Counted from the first letter of the stretch, positions 1 through 9,435 are shown. The stretch is DNA of 64,000 bases from an uncultured Aquimarina sp. (GCA_947498815.1 CANMLU010000003.1:124001-188000), one strand, 5' to 3'. Numbers and translations are program-made. Notes: generated by a model not told the origin, from the letters alone.

Positions 1-1063
1 TATTCGTTATTACGGATCTCTTCTTGTTCCAATTCATTTTCTTCTTTACAAAATCATATATCAATGCAACTCTTTTCGTTGGATCATTAACTCCATTAAT
101 AAGCTGATCTATATCTTCTTTATAGTAACTGTTTTTTTTAAGTTCTTCTCCAAATTTGGTATTCGCATATATTGTTTTTGCAACATCTTCCCATGTCCTA
201 GATCTATAATCAATAGGCTTATTAGGGAAATTAATAAATGACAACTCAAAGAAAATTGAAGAGATATAGTTTTGTGTATTCCCAGAATAAGGTTCCTCTA
301 TAAATGCAACCACATCATTAGCGTTTATGGTATATTTATTAACTTTATAGTCTATATCATTACTGGAAAAATGTGTTCTTGTCGTATTAAACCCTGATCC
401 TGTTCTTGTTTTTGAAGTCAACGTGATTTTATCATTATAACTGGACTCTTTCAGGTCTATAGGTAAATATCCTGTAACAAATTTCTTATAATTATAATAC
501 TCTGGTAGATTCACTTTTACTTCCAATTTTTTTATAGGTATCTCATATTGCAAATAAATCCTATCGATATTGGAGATAAAAGGTGATGTAATCTTGTATT
601 TATATTCAATTATAGATCCTTCGGTAAGAGATGGCATTGTGAATTTTTTTTGGTCGTACTTGTCCGAAAACTCACTCTTAAAAATGCCATCTTTTTTAAG
701 TTTTGTTTCTACAACTTTATCATTCACTATACTAAAGGTAATTCCTTTTAAGCCCATCACTTCCTCTTTATAACTATTATTCTTATACAGAAAAATTTCT
801 TCCGAAGCCTGATCAAACCCCTCCTTATTGTATAACTTAATCCTTCTATACACCTCTGTCACTAATTCAAAGCCACGAGATGTATATTCCATATATATAT
901 TCTTACTTTCATAAAGTATAGCTGCATTAGCAGAACTATCTGATTGAAAGGAGGTTTCCAACAATTCTTCTTTGGACACTTTTCCGAATTTATATTCCTG
1001 AGCGATACCGCTTGTTGTTATTGTTAGTAATACACTAATTAATATTTTAACTATGTTTTTCAT
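1..1063 (-). CDS. DUF3857 / transglutaminase-like secreted protein, 3' part missing
   Basis: An open frame runs from an ATG at 1061-1063 on the minus strand off the left edge without a stop, giving about 354 residues. It starts with a signal peptide (MKNIVKILISVLLTITTSGIAQ) and continues with the all-beta DUF3857 region typical of Bacteroidota proteins that go on to a transglutaminase-like domain and a beta-rich C-terminus (family length about 630-660 residues). The visible end (YDFVKKKMNWN) is the helix just before the transglutaminase catalytic Cys, which lies outside the window. It is 18 bp downstream of a paralogue (1082-2995), so the two are probably cotranscribed. The substrate is unknown; location is likely periplasm or outer-membrane surface. 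It is incomplete only because of the window edge. Confidence 0.85.
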   Translation of the reverse strand, partial: MKNIVKILISVLLTITTSGIAQEYKFGKVSKEELLETSFQSDSSANAAILYESKNIYMEYTSRGFELVTEVYRRIKLYNKEGFDQASEEIFLYKNNSYKEEVMGLKGITFSIVNDKVVETKLKKDGIFKSEFSDKYDQKKFTMPSLTEGSIIEYKYKITSPFISNIDRIYLQYEIPIKKLEVKVNLPEYYNYKKFVTGYLPIDLKESSYNDKITLTSKTRTGSGFNTTRTHFSSNDIDYKVNKYTINANDVVAFIEEPYSGNTQNYISSIFFELSFINFPNKPIDYRSRTWEDVAKTIYANTKFGEELKKNSYYKEDIDQLINGVNDPTKRVALIYDFVKKKMNWNKKRSVITN

Positions 1064-1081
1064 ACTATTGATGGTTGGTTG

Positions 1082-2995
1082 TTATTGTTGTTGTAATACG
1101 ATTCTCGATTTATCTATTTTTTTTATTTGAGCCCTAAATTTTCTGTACTCTTCGTATTTTTCTTTAGGAAAAGTGCCGTCAAGAACTTTTAAAAACCTTC
1201 TAAACTTAATTTGACTATCACTTAGTTTCTCAAGTTCATAGCTATAGTTGCCAAAAATTGTTTCAATAGATTTCTTTTCGGGCAAATTACCAATAGTAAA
1301 TCCTTTGGGAAGGTTAATTATATACTCGTCTGTATTTACATATCCTCTGGATAATACTAAAGATGTCTGTCTATCGTCATATTTAGGTAAATTGCTTTGA
1401 TCGCAACTAAAAAGATTAGGTGTTACCAGTAAACGACTTCCTGCTTTTTTAATATACGTCCTACAAGACGCTTCAATATCTTCTGTGAATGTAATCGAAT
1501 CCTTATCGTCCGTATGTTTTATCGAATTAACCTCTAAGCCATTAATATAATCCCACTTTTCTTTGTAGTGTAGTTTTTGTTTTTTTTGGGTTTTAAATTG
1601 AACTCCATAATTCCAATCATACTCCAATCCTTTTGATTCTCTTTTAATGGTAGAAATCATGGATGTATCATCTCTCAAATATATAGTAGCCGAAGTATGC
1701 AAAACATTCTCTTCGGGCTCATATTTCTTTGTCTTTTTTATCTCCCCTCCTTCTGGTTTTATCACCAATACATTTCTATCATCTGTAAAATCACCGATAA
1801 AATCAAAAGGCATGGTTTGACTCGTACATTCTAACCAAATATCTTCATCTTCATTAGGAACATTTAATATAACGTGATTTCCTTGCATTGAAGCAAATTC
1901 TGGATCAATATCTCTTTTTTCTTTAGCATAGACAACCGTATAATAGGATGGAATATTTTGACTATCCAATAAAGCTTTAGTATAATTCGTTAAAGCTTTA
2001 CAATCACCATATCCCAATCGGTCTACATCACTCGCCAAAAAAGGCATCCAGCCTCCTACTCCTAATTGGATACTTATATACCTAGTTTTATTCTGTACAT
2101 ATTCATAAATCAGCTTTGTCTTTTCTCTATGAGTAATGGCACCTGAAACCAATTCCTTTATTCTATCTTTTGTGTCTTGGGAGAGTTGATTTCTACCCGA
2201 TAACAATTTATCATATTGCCATTTACCAAAAGTCTTCCAATCGGTAGCAGATCCTTCAACGTCTTCCAATGAAAAATCAGTTAAAGCAACTTTTACCTGT
2301 GGAGTCATCTCAATATATTGTGGACTAAGTACCTCTGGTAATTTACCTGGAATATTAGAGATTGAATATGAAATTTCCTGATCATTATTAGTTGTTTCGA
2401 TCTGATAGTCGTCAAAATTCACCTCTTTAAATCGTAGTGATATCCCAGATGTATTGAGAATCTTATACGACGACTTTTTAACACTTAATCTATAAGAATG
2501 AAAAGGTAGCCAAGATTGAATAAATGCAGTTGTAGAGCTTTCGACCTCACTCTCAAAAACTAGCGTATATGGGTAATTTACCGGTGTATATTCAAAATAT
2601 TTAATTCGATCATCGGTCATTAATGAAATTCCATCATATACACTTCTATCACTAAAATCTTTCTTCTTGTATTTTTTGATTTCTTTTCCAGAAGCATTGT
2701 AAATTATAGCTTCAAGTTTTTTAATTTTTGTAGAAGGACTATATCTTTCATAAGAATCGGCATGCCCTCTCCCATATTTATTAAGAACAGTAACTATTCT
2801 TTTCGTTTTGATCGTCATAGAATTAATAGAATTTATTTCTATAACTATCTCTTCCGATCGAACAACAGCATTAGCATCTTTCGTAAGTGTAGAATCAATG
2901 AAGATTGACTGTAAATTAGTATGATCTTGTGCAGAAACCTTTACAAAAGTTAATACAACAGTTATCACAAGAGCACATAATGATCTTTTTTGCAT
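1082..2995 (-). CDS. DUF3857 and transglutaminase-like domain protein
   Basis: 637 residues with an N-terminal signal peptide ending near VSAQ. DUF3857 covers about residues 45-240. The transglutaminase-like core is about residues 290-400: the nucleophile Cys sits in YGDCKALT, the His in GNHVILN, and an acidic residue in WLECTSQ, so the Cys-His-Asp/Glu triad appears intact. A beta-rich C-terminal domain follows. Family members are secreted proteins of unknown substrate, often found in tandem in Flavobacteriia, as here (the neighbour at 1-1063 is a paralogue). It is 27 bp downstream of dtd and may be read through from rsgA-dtd. Whether it acts as a peptidase, a crosslinker or only binds peptides cannot be told from sequence. 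Confidence 0.88.
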   Translation of the reverse strand: MQKRSLCALVITVVLTFVKVSAQDHTNLQSIFIDSTLTKDANAVVRSEEIVIEINSINSMTIKTKRIVTVLNKYGRGHADSYERYSPSTKIKKLEAIIYNASGKEIKKYKKKDFSDRSVYDGISLMTDDRIKYFEYTPVNYPYTLVFESEVESSTTAFIQSWLPFHSYRLSVKKSSYKILNTSGISLRFKEVNFDDYQIETTNNDQEISYSISNIPGKLPEVLSPQYIEMTPQVKVALTDFSLEDVEGSATDWKTFGKWQYDKLLSGRNQLSQDTKDRIKELVSGAITHREKTKLIYEYVQNKTRYISIQLGVGGWMPFLASDVDRLGYGDCKALTNYTKALLDSQNIPSYYTVVYAKEKRDIDPEFASMQGNHVILNVPNEDEDIWLECTSQTMPFDFIGDFTDDRNVLVIKPEGGEIKKTKKYEPEENVLHTSATIYLRDDTSMISTIKRESKGLEYDWNYGVQFKTQKKQKLHYKEKWDYINGLEVNSIKHTDDKDSITFTEDIEASCRTYIKKAGSRLLVTPNLFSCDQSNLPKYDDRQTSLVLSRGYVNTDEYIINLPKGFTIGNLPEKKSIETIFGNYSYELEKLSDSQIKFRRFLKVLDGTFPKEKYEEYRKFRAQIKKIDKSRIVLQQQ

Positions 2996-3021
2996 ATAAT
3001 TTTATTTTGAGGGTGGGGTGG

Positions 3022-3474
3022 TTATTCCTTATTTTTTGTGTCGACAATTATGGTAACTGGTCCGTCGTTAAGTAAGGATATTTTCATATCAGCGCCAAAT
3101 ATACCTGTTCCTATTTCTTTTCCCAAATCTATTTTTAATTGTTTTACAAAATCCTCATACAACGGTATTGCCACTTCTGGCTTTGCTGCTTTAATATAGC
3201 TTGGTCTGTTTCCTTTTTTTGTACTTGCATGTAATGTAAATTGACTTACCACAATAGCATCTCCATCAACATCGATTATACTTTTATTCATTACTCCGTT
3301 GTCATCACCAAATATTCTGAGTCGAGATATTTTACCAGACAACCATTTTATATCCTCTATCCCATCGTCGTCTTCGATGCCAATAAAAATAAGTAATCCA
3401 TGATGAATACTAGAAATCGTCTTTCCTTCAACTTTTACCGAAGCTTCAGAAACTCTTTGAATCACGGCTCTCAT
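3022..3474 (-). CDS. dtd: D-aminoacyl-tRNA deacylase
   Basis: 150 residues, the normal length for DTD. It starts MRAVIQRVSEASV as is typical, and carries the SQFTL motif (residues 77-81) and the cross-dimer Gly-Pro motif in NDGPVTI near residue 137, which together form the active site that excludes L-amino acids. The enzyme hydrolyses D-aminoacyl-tRNA, and glycyl-tRNA(Ala), in the cytosol. It lies downstream of rsgA on the same strand, a common pairing in Flavobacteriia, but about 150 bp separate them. Confidence 0.96.
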   Translation of the reverse strand: MRAVIQRVSEASVKVEGKTISSIHHGLLIFIGIEDDDGIEDIKWLSGKISRLRIFGDDNGVMNKSIIDVDGDAIVVSQFTLHASTKKGNRPSYIKAAKPEVAIPLYEDFVKQLKIDLGKEIGTGIFGADMKISLLNDGPVTIIVDTKNKE

Positions 3475-3627
3475 TTATTCAGGTGTGTTTTTATAAATAA
3501 AATTCATTGAATTAAAAATTTTGTAATGCAAGTATACATTGTCAGAGTTTCATTTTTCGGAACTGAGAAATATTTTTTTATATACCGAACTATCACAGGC
3601 ATTATTCTGTAATTCTAGATGTGATAA

Positions 3628-4578
3628 TTAAGATTCATCATAATTATTTTTCCGATAATGCTCTTCTTCGCCTTCTAAAATTTGCAGATAACTTTTGTAT
3701 CTAGACCATGCAATTTCTTCGGTATCGAGCGCTTCTTTTATTGCACATTTTGGCTCATTGATATGCATACAGTTATTGAATTTACATTGTGCTTTTAGCT
3801 CAAAAAACTCTGGAAAATAGTCTCCTAATTCTTCTTTATCCATATCAACCACGCCAAAACCTTTTATCCCCGGAGTATCAATAATTTTTGCATCAAAACT
3901 GAGATCAAACATTTCTGCAAAAGTAGTAGTATGCTGCCCCTGTTGGTGCTGATTGCTTATTTCTGCTGTTCTTAATGACAATCCAGGTTCTATGGTATTT
4001 ATTAAAGTAGATTTTCCTACCCCACTATGGCCCGAAAACATACTTACTTTACCTTCCATCAGGGCTTTAACCTTATCAACATTTTTTCCCGTTTTAGCTG
4101 AAATCCCTATACACTCGTAGCCTATTTTTCTGTATAGCGCTGCGAGGTATTTAATCTCTAATAATTCATCTTCATTATAGGTGTCAATTTTATTAAAAAG
4201 CAAAATGGCTTTAATCCCATACGCCTCTGCAGTAACCAAAAAACGATCTATAAAGGTTGTGAACGTGGGAGGGTTATTAAGTGTTACCAATAAAAAAACC
4301 ATATCAATATTCGCAGCAATAATATGGGTTTGCTTAGACAGATTTACCGATTTTCGAATGATATAATTTTGGCGCTCTCTAATATTTTCGATAACACCCG
4401 TTTCTTGATCATTTTTAGTTTCCAATTTGAAATCAACTCTATCTCCAACAGATACAGGATTTGTACTTTTAATACCTTGTATTCTAAACTTACCTTTTAT
4501 TCGACACTCATACACCTTACCCTTATCAGTTTTAACGGTATACCAGCTTCCGGTAGATTTATATACTATTCCTGTCAT
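3628..4578 (-). CDS. rsgA: Ribosome small subunit-dependent GTPase A
   Basis: RsgA (YjeQ) is a circularly permuted GTPase that checks late 30S assembly. An N-terminal OB-fold (about residues 1-65) is followed by G4 NKID, G1 GHSGVGKST and G3 DTPG in the permuted order, and a C-terminal zinc knuckle (C-x4-C-x-H-x5-C, ending NEPKCAIKEAL). I chose the ATG at 4576-4578, giving MTGIVYKSTGSWY, which is how the family normally starts; an in-frame ATG five codons upstream (4593) would only add MHLCD. The product is then 316 residues. It is first of a minus-strand run with dtd and the DUF3857 genes. Confidence 0.95.
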   Translation of the reverse strand: MTGIVYKSTGSWYTVKTDKGKVYECRIKGKFRIQGIKSTNPVSVGDRVDFKLETKNDQETGVIENIRERQNYIIRKSVNLSKQTHIIAANIDMVFLLVTLNNPPTFTTFIDRFLVTAEAYGIKAILLFNKIDTYNEDELLEIKYLAALYRKIGYECIGISAKTGKNVDKVKALMEGKVSMFSGHSGVGKSTLINTIEPGLSLRTAEISNQHQQGQHTTTFAEMFDLSFDAKIIDTPGIKGFGVVDMDKEELGDYFPEFFELKAQCKFNNCMHINEPKCAIKEALDTEEIAWSRYKSYLQILEGEEEHYRKNNYDES

Positions 4579-4714
4579 ATCACAAAGATGCAAATATTAA
4601 AATTTTTTGCAGCACTTATTTTTCTATAATTCAAAAACCTAGAATAAAGATTTCATTTTTATGGCACGTATCTTGATTGCTATGCCTGATATTAATCTTA
4701 AAAAACAATGTATA

Positions 4715-5170
4715 ATGAAAAAACAATTATTAGTCCTAGGGTTTATTTTACTTGGTTTACAATCTACTTTTGCACAAGATGCCTATGAGTTCCAGATCAT
4801 AACGGTCATCGAATCTATTGTTCCCAATGGTTTGGGTAGATCAAGAATGCTTACCACAAACGAAACCAGAGATTACAAAGAGTTCACCTCTACTCGTACC
4901 GGTGAGAATGACAAAAGAAACAAATCAGATCGTGGCGAAATTCGTGTAAAAGGCTTTGATGAAACAAAACTTTTAAACTTTTATAACCTTGGCGGAATTC
5001 GTTTTCAAAACATCGTTGCCAATGATGCTATTGTAACATCAAAACTTAACGAAATGTCTTCTCAAGGATGGGAATTAGCTTTTGTAACCAGTGGTGTAGA
5101 AAGTTTTGGTGGTAAAGGCGATGGAAATGGCATCTATGTTACCCGTTACACTCTTAAAAGAAAAAAATAA
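4715..5170 (+). CDS. Small secreted protein with DUF4177-like C-terminus
   Basis: 151 residues from the ATG at 4715, chosen because it begins a clear signal peptide (MKKQLLVLGFILLGLQSTFA, cleaved before QDAYEF). A longer in-frame start at 4661 would put 18 non-signal residues in front. The C-terminal stretch LNEMSSQGWELAFVTSG resembles the short DUF4177 pattern of a helix followed by a GWEL strand, so a small alpha-beta fold is likely; this is a weak motif match. Nothing shows a catalytic site. It stands alone between two minus-strand gene groups. Function unknown. Confidence 0.75.
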   Translation: MKKQLLVLGFILLGLQSTFAQDAYEFQIITVIESIVPNGLGRSRMLTTNETRDYKEFTSTRTGENDKRNKSDRGEIRVKGFDETKLLNFYNLGGIRFQNIVANDAIVTSKLNEMSSQGWELAFVTSGVESFGGKGDGNGIYVTRYTLKRKK

Positions 5171-5207
5171 AATTATTACTCATAAAAAGAGTTATAAAAT
5201 TCTTTTA

Positions 5208-5278
5208 CTGTCACATTGAGTGGAGTCGAGAGATATAACCGATTGGTTAACACATTTCAAATCCGCTCAATGCGACAG
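5208..5278. repeat. Intergenic inverted repeat, CAATGTGACA family
   Basis: Left arm 5208-5224 (ctgtcacattgagtgga) and right arm 5262-5278 (tccgctcaatgcgacag) are complementary except for two positions. The same core (tgtcacattgag and its complement ctcaatgtgaca) recurs at 24034-24106 and 43447-43482. It resembles the dispersed REP-like units common between genes in Flavobacteriaceae. Here it lies between two convergent genes and could form a hairpin in either transcript. Confidence 0.7.
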
Positions 5279-5302
5279 AATCCTATAAAATTATCTTTCC
5301 GA

Positions 5303-6385
5303 TTATCCTCTTGCCACTTTTTTCTGGTGATTGATCGATTCTTGATGAATGGCCTTATAAATTCTAAGCATAAATTCTTCGCTTAGTCCTTTATCTTCTC
5401 CTTCAAGAATCATTTTTCCAAGGATTTCATTCCATCGTTTAGACTGAAGAATTGCGACATTTTGTTTGGCTTTTACTTTTCCTATTTCATCAGAAATTTT
5501 CATTCTTCTAGAGAGTACTTCTAATAATTGATTATCTGCTATATCGATCTTAGCACGTAGTTCGTTAAGGGCCTTTTGGTATGCTTCATCATTACCTACC
5601 TCTTTTCGAATTCTTAAATCTTTCATGTATTGGATTAATGTTTCAGGTGTGATTTGCTGTTTCGCATCACTCCAAGCATTATCCGGATCGTAATGTGTTT
5701 CGACAATCAATCCATCAAAATTAAGATCTAATGCGGTTTGTGACAGATCAAAAATCAAGTCTCTTCTTCCAGCTATGTGAGATGGGTCTAATATTAAAGG
5801 TAGATCAGGAAAACGATTCTGTAAATCGATCGGAATTTGCCACTCCGGGATATTACGATATTTCGTTTTCTCGTAGGTCGAAAAACCTCTATGAATTACT
5901 CCCAAATTCTTAACATCTGCGGTATAAAAACGTTCCACTGCTCCTAACCACAAAGAAAGATCTGGATTAATTGGGTTTTTTATCAATACGGGATTATCTA
6001 TACCCTTACAAGCGTCTGCAATATCCTGAACAATAAAAGGCGATACGGTGCTTCTTGCCCCAATCCATAATACATCAACTCCGTGTTCTAATGCTAACTC
6101 AACATGGTGTGGGTTTGCAACTTCGGTAGCTATTTTAAGCCCTGTTTCTTCTTTTGCTCTTTGCAACCACTTCAATCCCAAAGCCCCTACACCTTCAAAA
6201 TTGCCTGGTCTTGTTCTTGGTTTCCAGATACCGGCGCGCAATACCGTTGCATCAGAATCCTTAAGTTGATGTGCTATTTTTAGTACTTGATCTTCTGTTT
6301 CGGCACTACAAGGTCCACCGATCACCAATGGATGATCTAAATTGTAATCATCCAGCCAGTTTCTAAGTTCTTTCTTATTTTCCAT
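5303..6385 (-). CDS. Bifunctional DAHP synthase (type I beta) / chorismate mutase type II
   Basis: 360 residues. Residues about 10-260 form a KDO8P-synthase-like DAHP synthase barrel (GGPCSAET, KPRTRPGNF, IEHxD-like metal site region DPSHIAGRRD), which joins phosphoenolpyruvate and erythrose 4-phosphate. Residues about 268-355 are an AroQ-type chorismate mutase (LRAKIDIADNQLLEVLSRRM ... KVKAKQNVAILQSKRW). In this C-terminal-mutase arrangement the mutase domain can bind prephenate and inhibit the synthase, as known for the related fusion in other Bacteroidota. It is the last gene of the pheA-aminotransferase-tyrA-DAHP operon, which makes the operon cover entry into the shikimate route and the whole Phe/Tyr branch. 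Confidence 0.95.
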   Translation of the reverse strand: MENKKELRNWLDDYNLDHPLVIGGPCSAETEDQVLKIAHQLKDSDATVLRAGIWKPRTRPGNFEGVGALGLKWLQRAKEETGLKIATEVANPHHVELALEHGVDVLWIGARSTVSPFIVQDIADACKGIDNPVLIKNPINPDLSLWLGAVERFYTADVKNLGVIHRGFSTYEKTKYRNIPEWQIPIDLQNRFPDLPLILDPSHIAGRRDLIFDLSQTALDLNFDGLIVETHYDPDNAWSDAKQQITPETLIQYMKDLRIRKEVGNDEAYQKALNELRAKIDIADNQLLEVLSRRMKISDEIGKVKAKQNVAILQSKRWNEILGKMILEGEDKGLSEEFMLRIYKAIHQESINHQKKVARG

Positions 6386-6432
6386 ATCTATTTTTATACT
6401 TTATGATGGTCTATTTTTTATTTCGTTCCTTA

Positions 6433-7281
6433 TTATGAGATTCCTTTTAATATTGTTTTTATATGATTCGTATTTTCCATTTCGGTATATATCTCTTCAA
6501 AATCATTATTCTCCATTAGCCTCTTAAATTGGGTAAGATTTGCTATGTACTCATTAAGTGTCTCAATTACATTTTCTTTATTATCCCTGAAAATTGGAGT
6601 CCACATTGCAGGCGAACTTTTTGCCAAACGTACTGTAGATGCAAAACCACTACCGGCCATATCAAAAATATCTCTTTCATTTTTTTCTTTTTCGATCACG
6701 GTCTTACCCAACATAAAAGAACTGATATGCGATAAATGAGACACATAAGCAATATGTTTATCATGTGATGTTGGATCCATATAGCGAATACGCATTCCGA
6801 GCCTTGAAAAAATCTCCATTCCACGTTCCTGGAGTTTAAATGCTGTTTTCTCTACTTCACAAATGATATTTGTCTTACTCCTATAAAGGTTTGCGATTGC
6901 GGCTTGCGGACCTGAAAATTCTGTACCCGCTATAGGATGTGTGGCCAAATAATTTCTTCGTTTTTTATGATTAGAAATACTTGCACATAATTTCTCTTTT
7001 GTGGACCCCACGTCAAAGACCAAACAATCGTCTTTAACCTTATTTAATATAGAAGGCAGCAACTCGACGGTCGTATCTACTGGGATTGCAATAATCACCA
7101 CATCTGCTTTGTCTAAATCTTGATCATTTGCTTTGTGATCTATTAGGCCAAGTGAGAGTGCTTTATTTAGATTTCCTTCACTTTTATCAATACCATAAAT
7201 TACAGCTTCATCAAATGCTGCTTTTATATCGATTGCAAAAGAACCTCCTATTAACCCTATTCCAATTACGAATACTTTCAT
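6433..7281 (-). CDS. tyrA: Prephenate dehydrogenase
   Basis: 282 residues. An N-terminal Rossmann domain begins VFVIGIGLIGGSFA (GxGxxG), and the dehydrogenase signature ATHPIAGTEFSGP (about residues 117-129) holds the catalytic His. The all-helical C-terminal dimerisation domain contains the conserved HxxYVSHLSH segment. It converts prephenate to 4-hydroxyphenylpyruvate with NAD(P). Its start overlaps the stop of the upstream aminotransferase by 4 bp (ATGA), indicating translational coupling. No ACT domain is present, so tyrosine feedback would have to act elsewhere in the pathway. Confidence 0.95.
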   Translation of the reverse strand: MKVFVIGIGLIGGSFAIDIKAAFDEAVIYGIDKSEGNLNKALSLGLIDHKANDQDLDKADVVIIAIPVDTTVELLPSILNKVKDDCLVFDVGSTKEKLCASISNHKKRRNYLATHPIAGTEFSGPQAAIANLYRSKTNIICEVEKTAFKLQERGMEIFSRLGMRIRYMDPTSHDKHIAYVSHLSHISSFMLGKTVIEKEKNERDIFDMAGSGFASTVRLAKSSPAMWTPIFRDNKENVIETLNEYIANLTQFKRLMENNDFEEIYTEMENTNHIKTILKGIS

Positions 7282-8435
7282 GCTTTTACTTGTAATCTTT
7301 GAATTGCCTCTTTAATGTTTTCTTTTGTAACGCAAAGTGAAAATCGAATATATCCTTTTCCGTTACTTCCGAAAATATCTCCCGGAGCTATAAATATGTC
7401 ATTTTGATATAAAATAGTATCGATAAACTCTATTGCGTTTATACCATCTGGTAACTTTGCCCAAACAAACATTCCTTTTGCCGTTTTATCATATACACAA
7501 CCCAAAAGTGTAGCCAATTGCCATATCAATTCTCTTCGTTCCTTGTAAATGGTATTCATTTTATCATACCAACCATTGGAAACTTTTAATGCTGCAATTG
7601 CACCTCTTTGAATTCCCTGAAACATTCCACTATCCATATTGCTTTTCACCTTGAGAATAGCTTCAATTTTATCGGCGCTTCCGCTTACCATTCCTACTCT
7701 CCATCCGGCCATATTGAATGTTTTACTTAAAGAGTTTAGCTCCAAGGCCACTTCTTTTGCTCCATCAATAGACAAAATGCTCAACGGACTATCATTTAAG
7801 ATAAAACTATACGGATTATCCTTTACTAATAGAATACTATGTTTTTTGGCAAAATCAATCATTTTTTTAAACAACTTAACATCGCCAGAAGCTCCTGTTG
7901 GCATATTAGGATAATTTACCCACATTATTTTCACCTTGCTTAAATCCGTTTTTGAAAGACTATGAAAATCCGGTTCCCAGCCATTTTTCTCAATTAAATC
8001 GTAAAAAATCGGTTTTGCCCCAACCAAATTCGTTACCGAGGTATATGTTGGATATCCCGGATTTGGAACCAGCACTTCATCGCCTGGATTAAGATATGCC
8101 AATGAAATATGCATAATTCCTTCTTTGGATCCCATTAATGGTAAAATCTCATTATCAGGATTTAGCGTGACCTTATATTTATCTTTATAAAAATCTGCAA
8201 TCGCATTTCGTAATTCTGGTAAACCTTGATAGCTTTGATATTTATGTGCTCCATCTACTACTACAGCTTCCTGAATAGCCTTAACCACCTCAACTGGTGG
8301 ATCAAGATCTGGGCTACCGATAGCCATATTTAGAACAGGTTTCCCCGATGCTACTAGATTTCTTACTTCTCTAAGTTTTTTGGAGAAATAGTACTCTTCT
8401 ACTGTTTCTAGTCGTTTCGCCGTTTGAATGCTCAT
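7278..8435 (-). CDS. Class I/II PLP aminotransferase, probably aromatic amino acid aminotransferase
   Basis: 385 residues with the fold type I signature: MGSKEGIMH phosphate-binding turn, the YPNMPTGA segment, and the Schiff-base lysine in SLSKTFNMAGWR. C-terminal FSLCV carries the carboxylate-binding Arg just before it (IRFSL). The family includes LL-diaminopimelate and aspartate aminotransferases, so sequence alone does not fix the substrate. Its position between pheA and tyrA, overlapping both by 4 bp, argues that it transaminates phenylpyruvate and 4-hydroxyphenylpyruvate, the last step to Phe and Tyr. Confidence 0.9.
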   Translation of the reverse strand: MSIQTAKRLETVEEYYFSKKLREVRNLVASGKPVLNMAIGSPDLDPPVEVVKAIQEAVVVDGAHKYQSYQGLPELRNAIADFYKDKYKVTLNPDNEILPLMGSKEGIMHISLAYLNPGDEVLVPNPGYPTYTSVTNLVGAKPIFYDLIEKNGWEPDFHSLSKTDLSKVKIMWVNYPNMPTGASGDVKLFKKMIDFAKKHSILLVKDNPYSFILNDSPLSILSIDGAKEVALELNSLSKTFNMAGWRVGMVSGSADKIEAILKVKSNMDSGMFQGIQRGAIAALKVSNGWYDKMNTIYKERRELIWQLATLLGCVYDKTAKGMFVWAKLPDGINAIEFIDTILYQNDIFIAPGDIFGSNGKGYIRFSLCVTKENIKEAIQRLQVKA

Positions 8436-9262
8436 CCGTTTTGATTTTTATATTCTCCTAATACTTTTAATTCTAATGCCATAATTTTTAAAATTGACAT
8501 CGCTTTCTTGTAGTCTGTATAATTAGTAAATGTTACATCCACAAAAAATGAATACTTCCATGGCATATCAATTATAGGTAATGATTGTATCTTAGTTAAA
8601 TTTAAATTACAATCGCTCATTACGTTAAGAACCGTAGCCAAGCTTCCTCTTTTATGATCCGAAAGAAACTTTAAAGAAGCTTTATTAATTTCGTCTTTTT
8701 TAACTTCTGAATCCTGCCTTGTATTCAAAATAAAAAAACGAGTACTATTTGATTTAATCGTTTGAATCTCTCGGGCTAAAATATTCAATTGATAAATATT
8801 GGCCGCCGTTTCTCCTGCTACCGCAGCTATACCCATAAGTTGCTGTTCATGAATTCTTTTTGCCACATCTGCCGTATCTGCATCTTCAACTAATTTAATA
8901 TGAGGTTGTCCTCGAAAAAACTCCTTACACTGTAACAGCGCCATAGGATGAGAATACACCTCTTTAATATCAGAAACTTCTTGTCCATCCAATGCCATTA
9001 AGCAATGATGAATCGGCAAAAAATATTCTCCGCTAATTGTAAGATCATGCTCATCGATATACGCATAGTTGGGAATAATAGAACCCGCTATTGAGTTTTC
9101 GATAGCCATTACAGCATCGGTACTTTTTTGATCTTCCAGACTATGCACCAATTCTTGAAATGACATACATTCATCTACTTCAATATCTCTACCGAAATAT
9201 GCTTGAGCTACTCCATGATGATACGATCCTTTTATTCCTTGTATGGCAACTTTTTTTCTCAA
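8432..9262 (-). CDS. pheA: Prephenate dehydratase
   Basis: 276 residues. Residues about 1-180 are the prephenate dehydratase domain (IQGIKGSYHHGVAQAYF, IENSIAGSI, and the catalytic STRFFIL motif). Residues about 195-270 form an ACT domain with a Phe-sensing pattern (RGSLATVLNVM, and ESRP-like loop IQSLPI), so allosteric inhibition by phenylalanine is likely. No mutase domain is attached; that activity is on the last gene of the operon. It is the first gene after the attenuator at 9283-9415, so its transcription is probably controlled by charged tRNA-Phe. Confidence 0.95.
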   Translation of the reverse strand: MRKKVAIQGIKGSYHHGVAQAYFGRDIEVDECMSFQELVHSLEDQKSTDAVMAIENSIAGSIIPNYAYIDEHDLTISGEYFLPIHHCLMALDGQEVSDIKEVYSHPMALLQCKEFFRGQPHIKLVEDADTADVAKRIHEQQLMGIAAVAGETAANIYQLNILAREIQTIKSNSTRFFILNTRQDSEVKKDEINKASLKFLSDHKRGSLATVLNVMSDCNLNLTKIQSLPIIDMPWKYSFFVDVTFTNYTDYKKAMSILKIMALELKVLGEYKNQNG

Positions 9263-9282
9263 ACGTTTTAAATTTTCTTATC

Positions 9283-9313
9283 AAAAAAAAATCCCGATGT
9301 TGCTATCGGGATT
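9283..9313 (-). terminator. Intrinsic terminator of the Phe attenuator
   Basis: On the minus strand, AATCCCGAT (9313-9305), a six-base loop and ATCGGGATT (9298-9290) form a 9-bp stem directly followed by a T run (down to 9283). It lies between the leader peptide and pheA. The 5' arm overlaps a segment (TAGAATCCCG, 9316-9307) that can instead pair with CGGGATTGCTA (9353-9343) at the end of the leader ORF, a 10-bp antiterminator with one bulged G. Confidence 0.88.
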
Positions 9314-9337
9314 CTAACTATATGTTTAAACTATTAT

Positions 9338-9415
9338 TTACATAGCAATCCCGACCTTACTTTTAAAATAAAAGAAGAAAAAATAAAATCGGTTCCAAGT
9401 AAATATATTGTTCAT
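9338..9415 (-). CDS. Phe/Tyr operon leader peptide (25 residues)
   Basis: An ATG at 9413-9415 opens a 25-codon frame ending in TAA at 9338-9340. Residues 10-17 are FYFFFFYF (codons 9388-9365), with another Phe at 5 and the C-terminal part KSKVGIAM. Six Phe and two Tyr codons in a row, placed just upstream of a mutually exclusive antiterminator/terminator pair and of pheA, is the classical layout of ribosome-mediated attenuation. The last five codons overlap the first arm of the antiterminator, so a ribosome that reaches the stop masks it and lets the terminator form, while one stalled on Phe/Tyr codons leaves it free. Inference from sequence only; the logic matches pheA and trp attenuators elsewhere. 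Confidence 0.9.
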   Translation of the reverse strand: MNNIFTWNRFYFFFFYFKSKVGIAM

Positions 9416-9435
9416 TGTCTTATTGTAATACGTTG

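Noticed and set aside
9160-9345. Plus-strand frame crossing the pheA start and attenuator
   Set aside because: It reads through the terminator hairpin and has no motif or promoter; the minus-strand leader explains the region.
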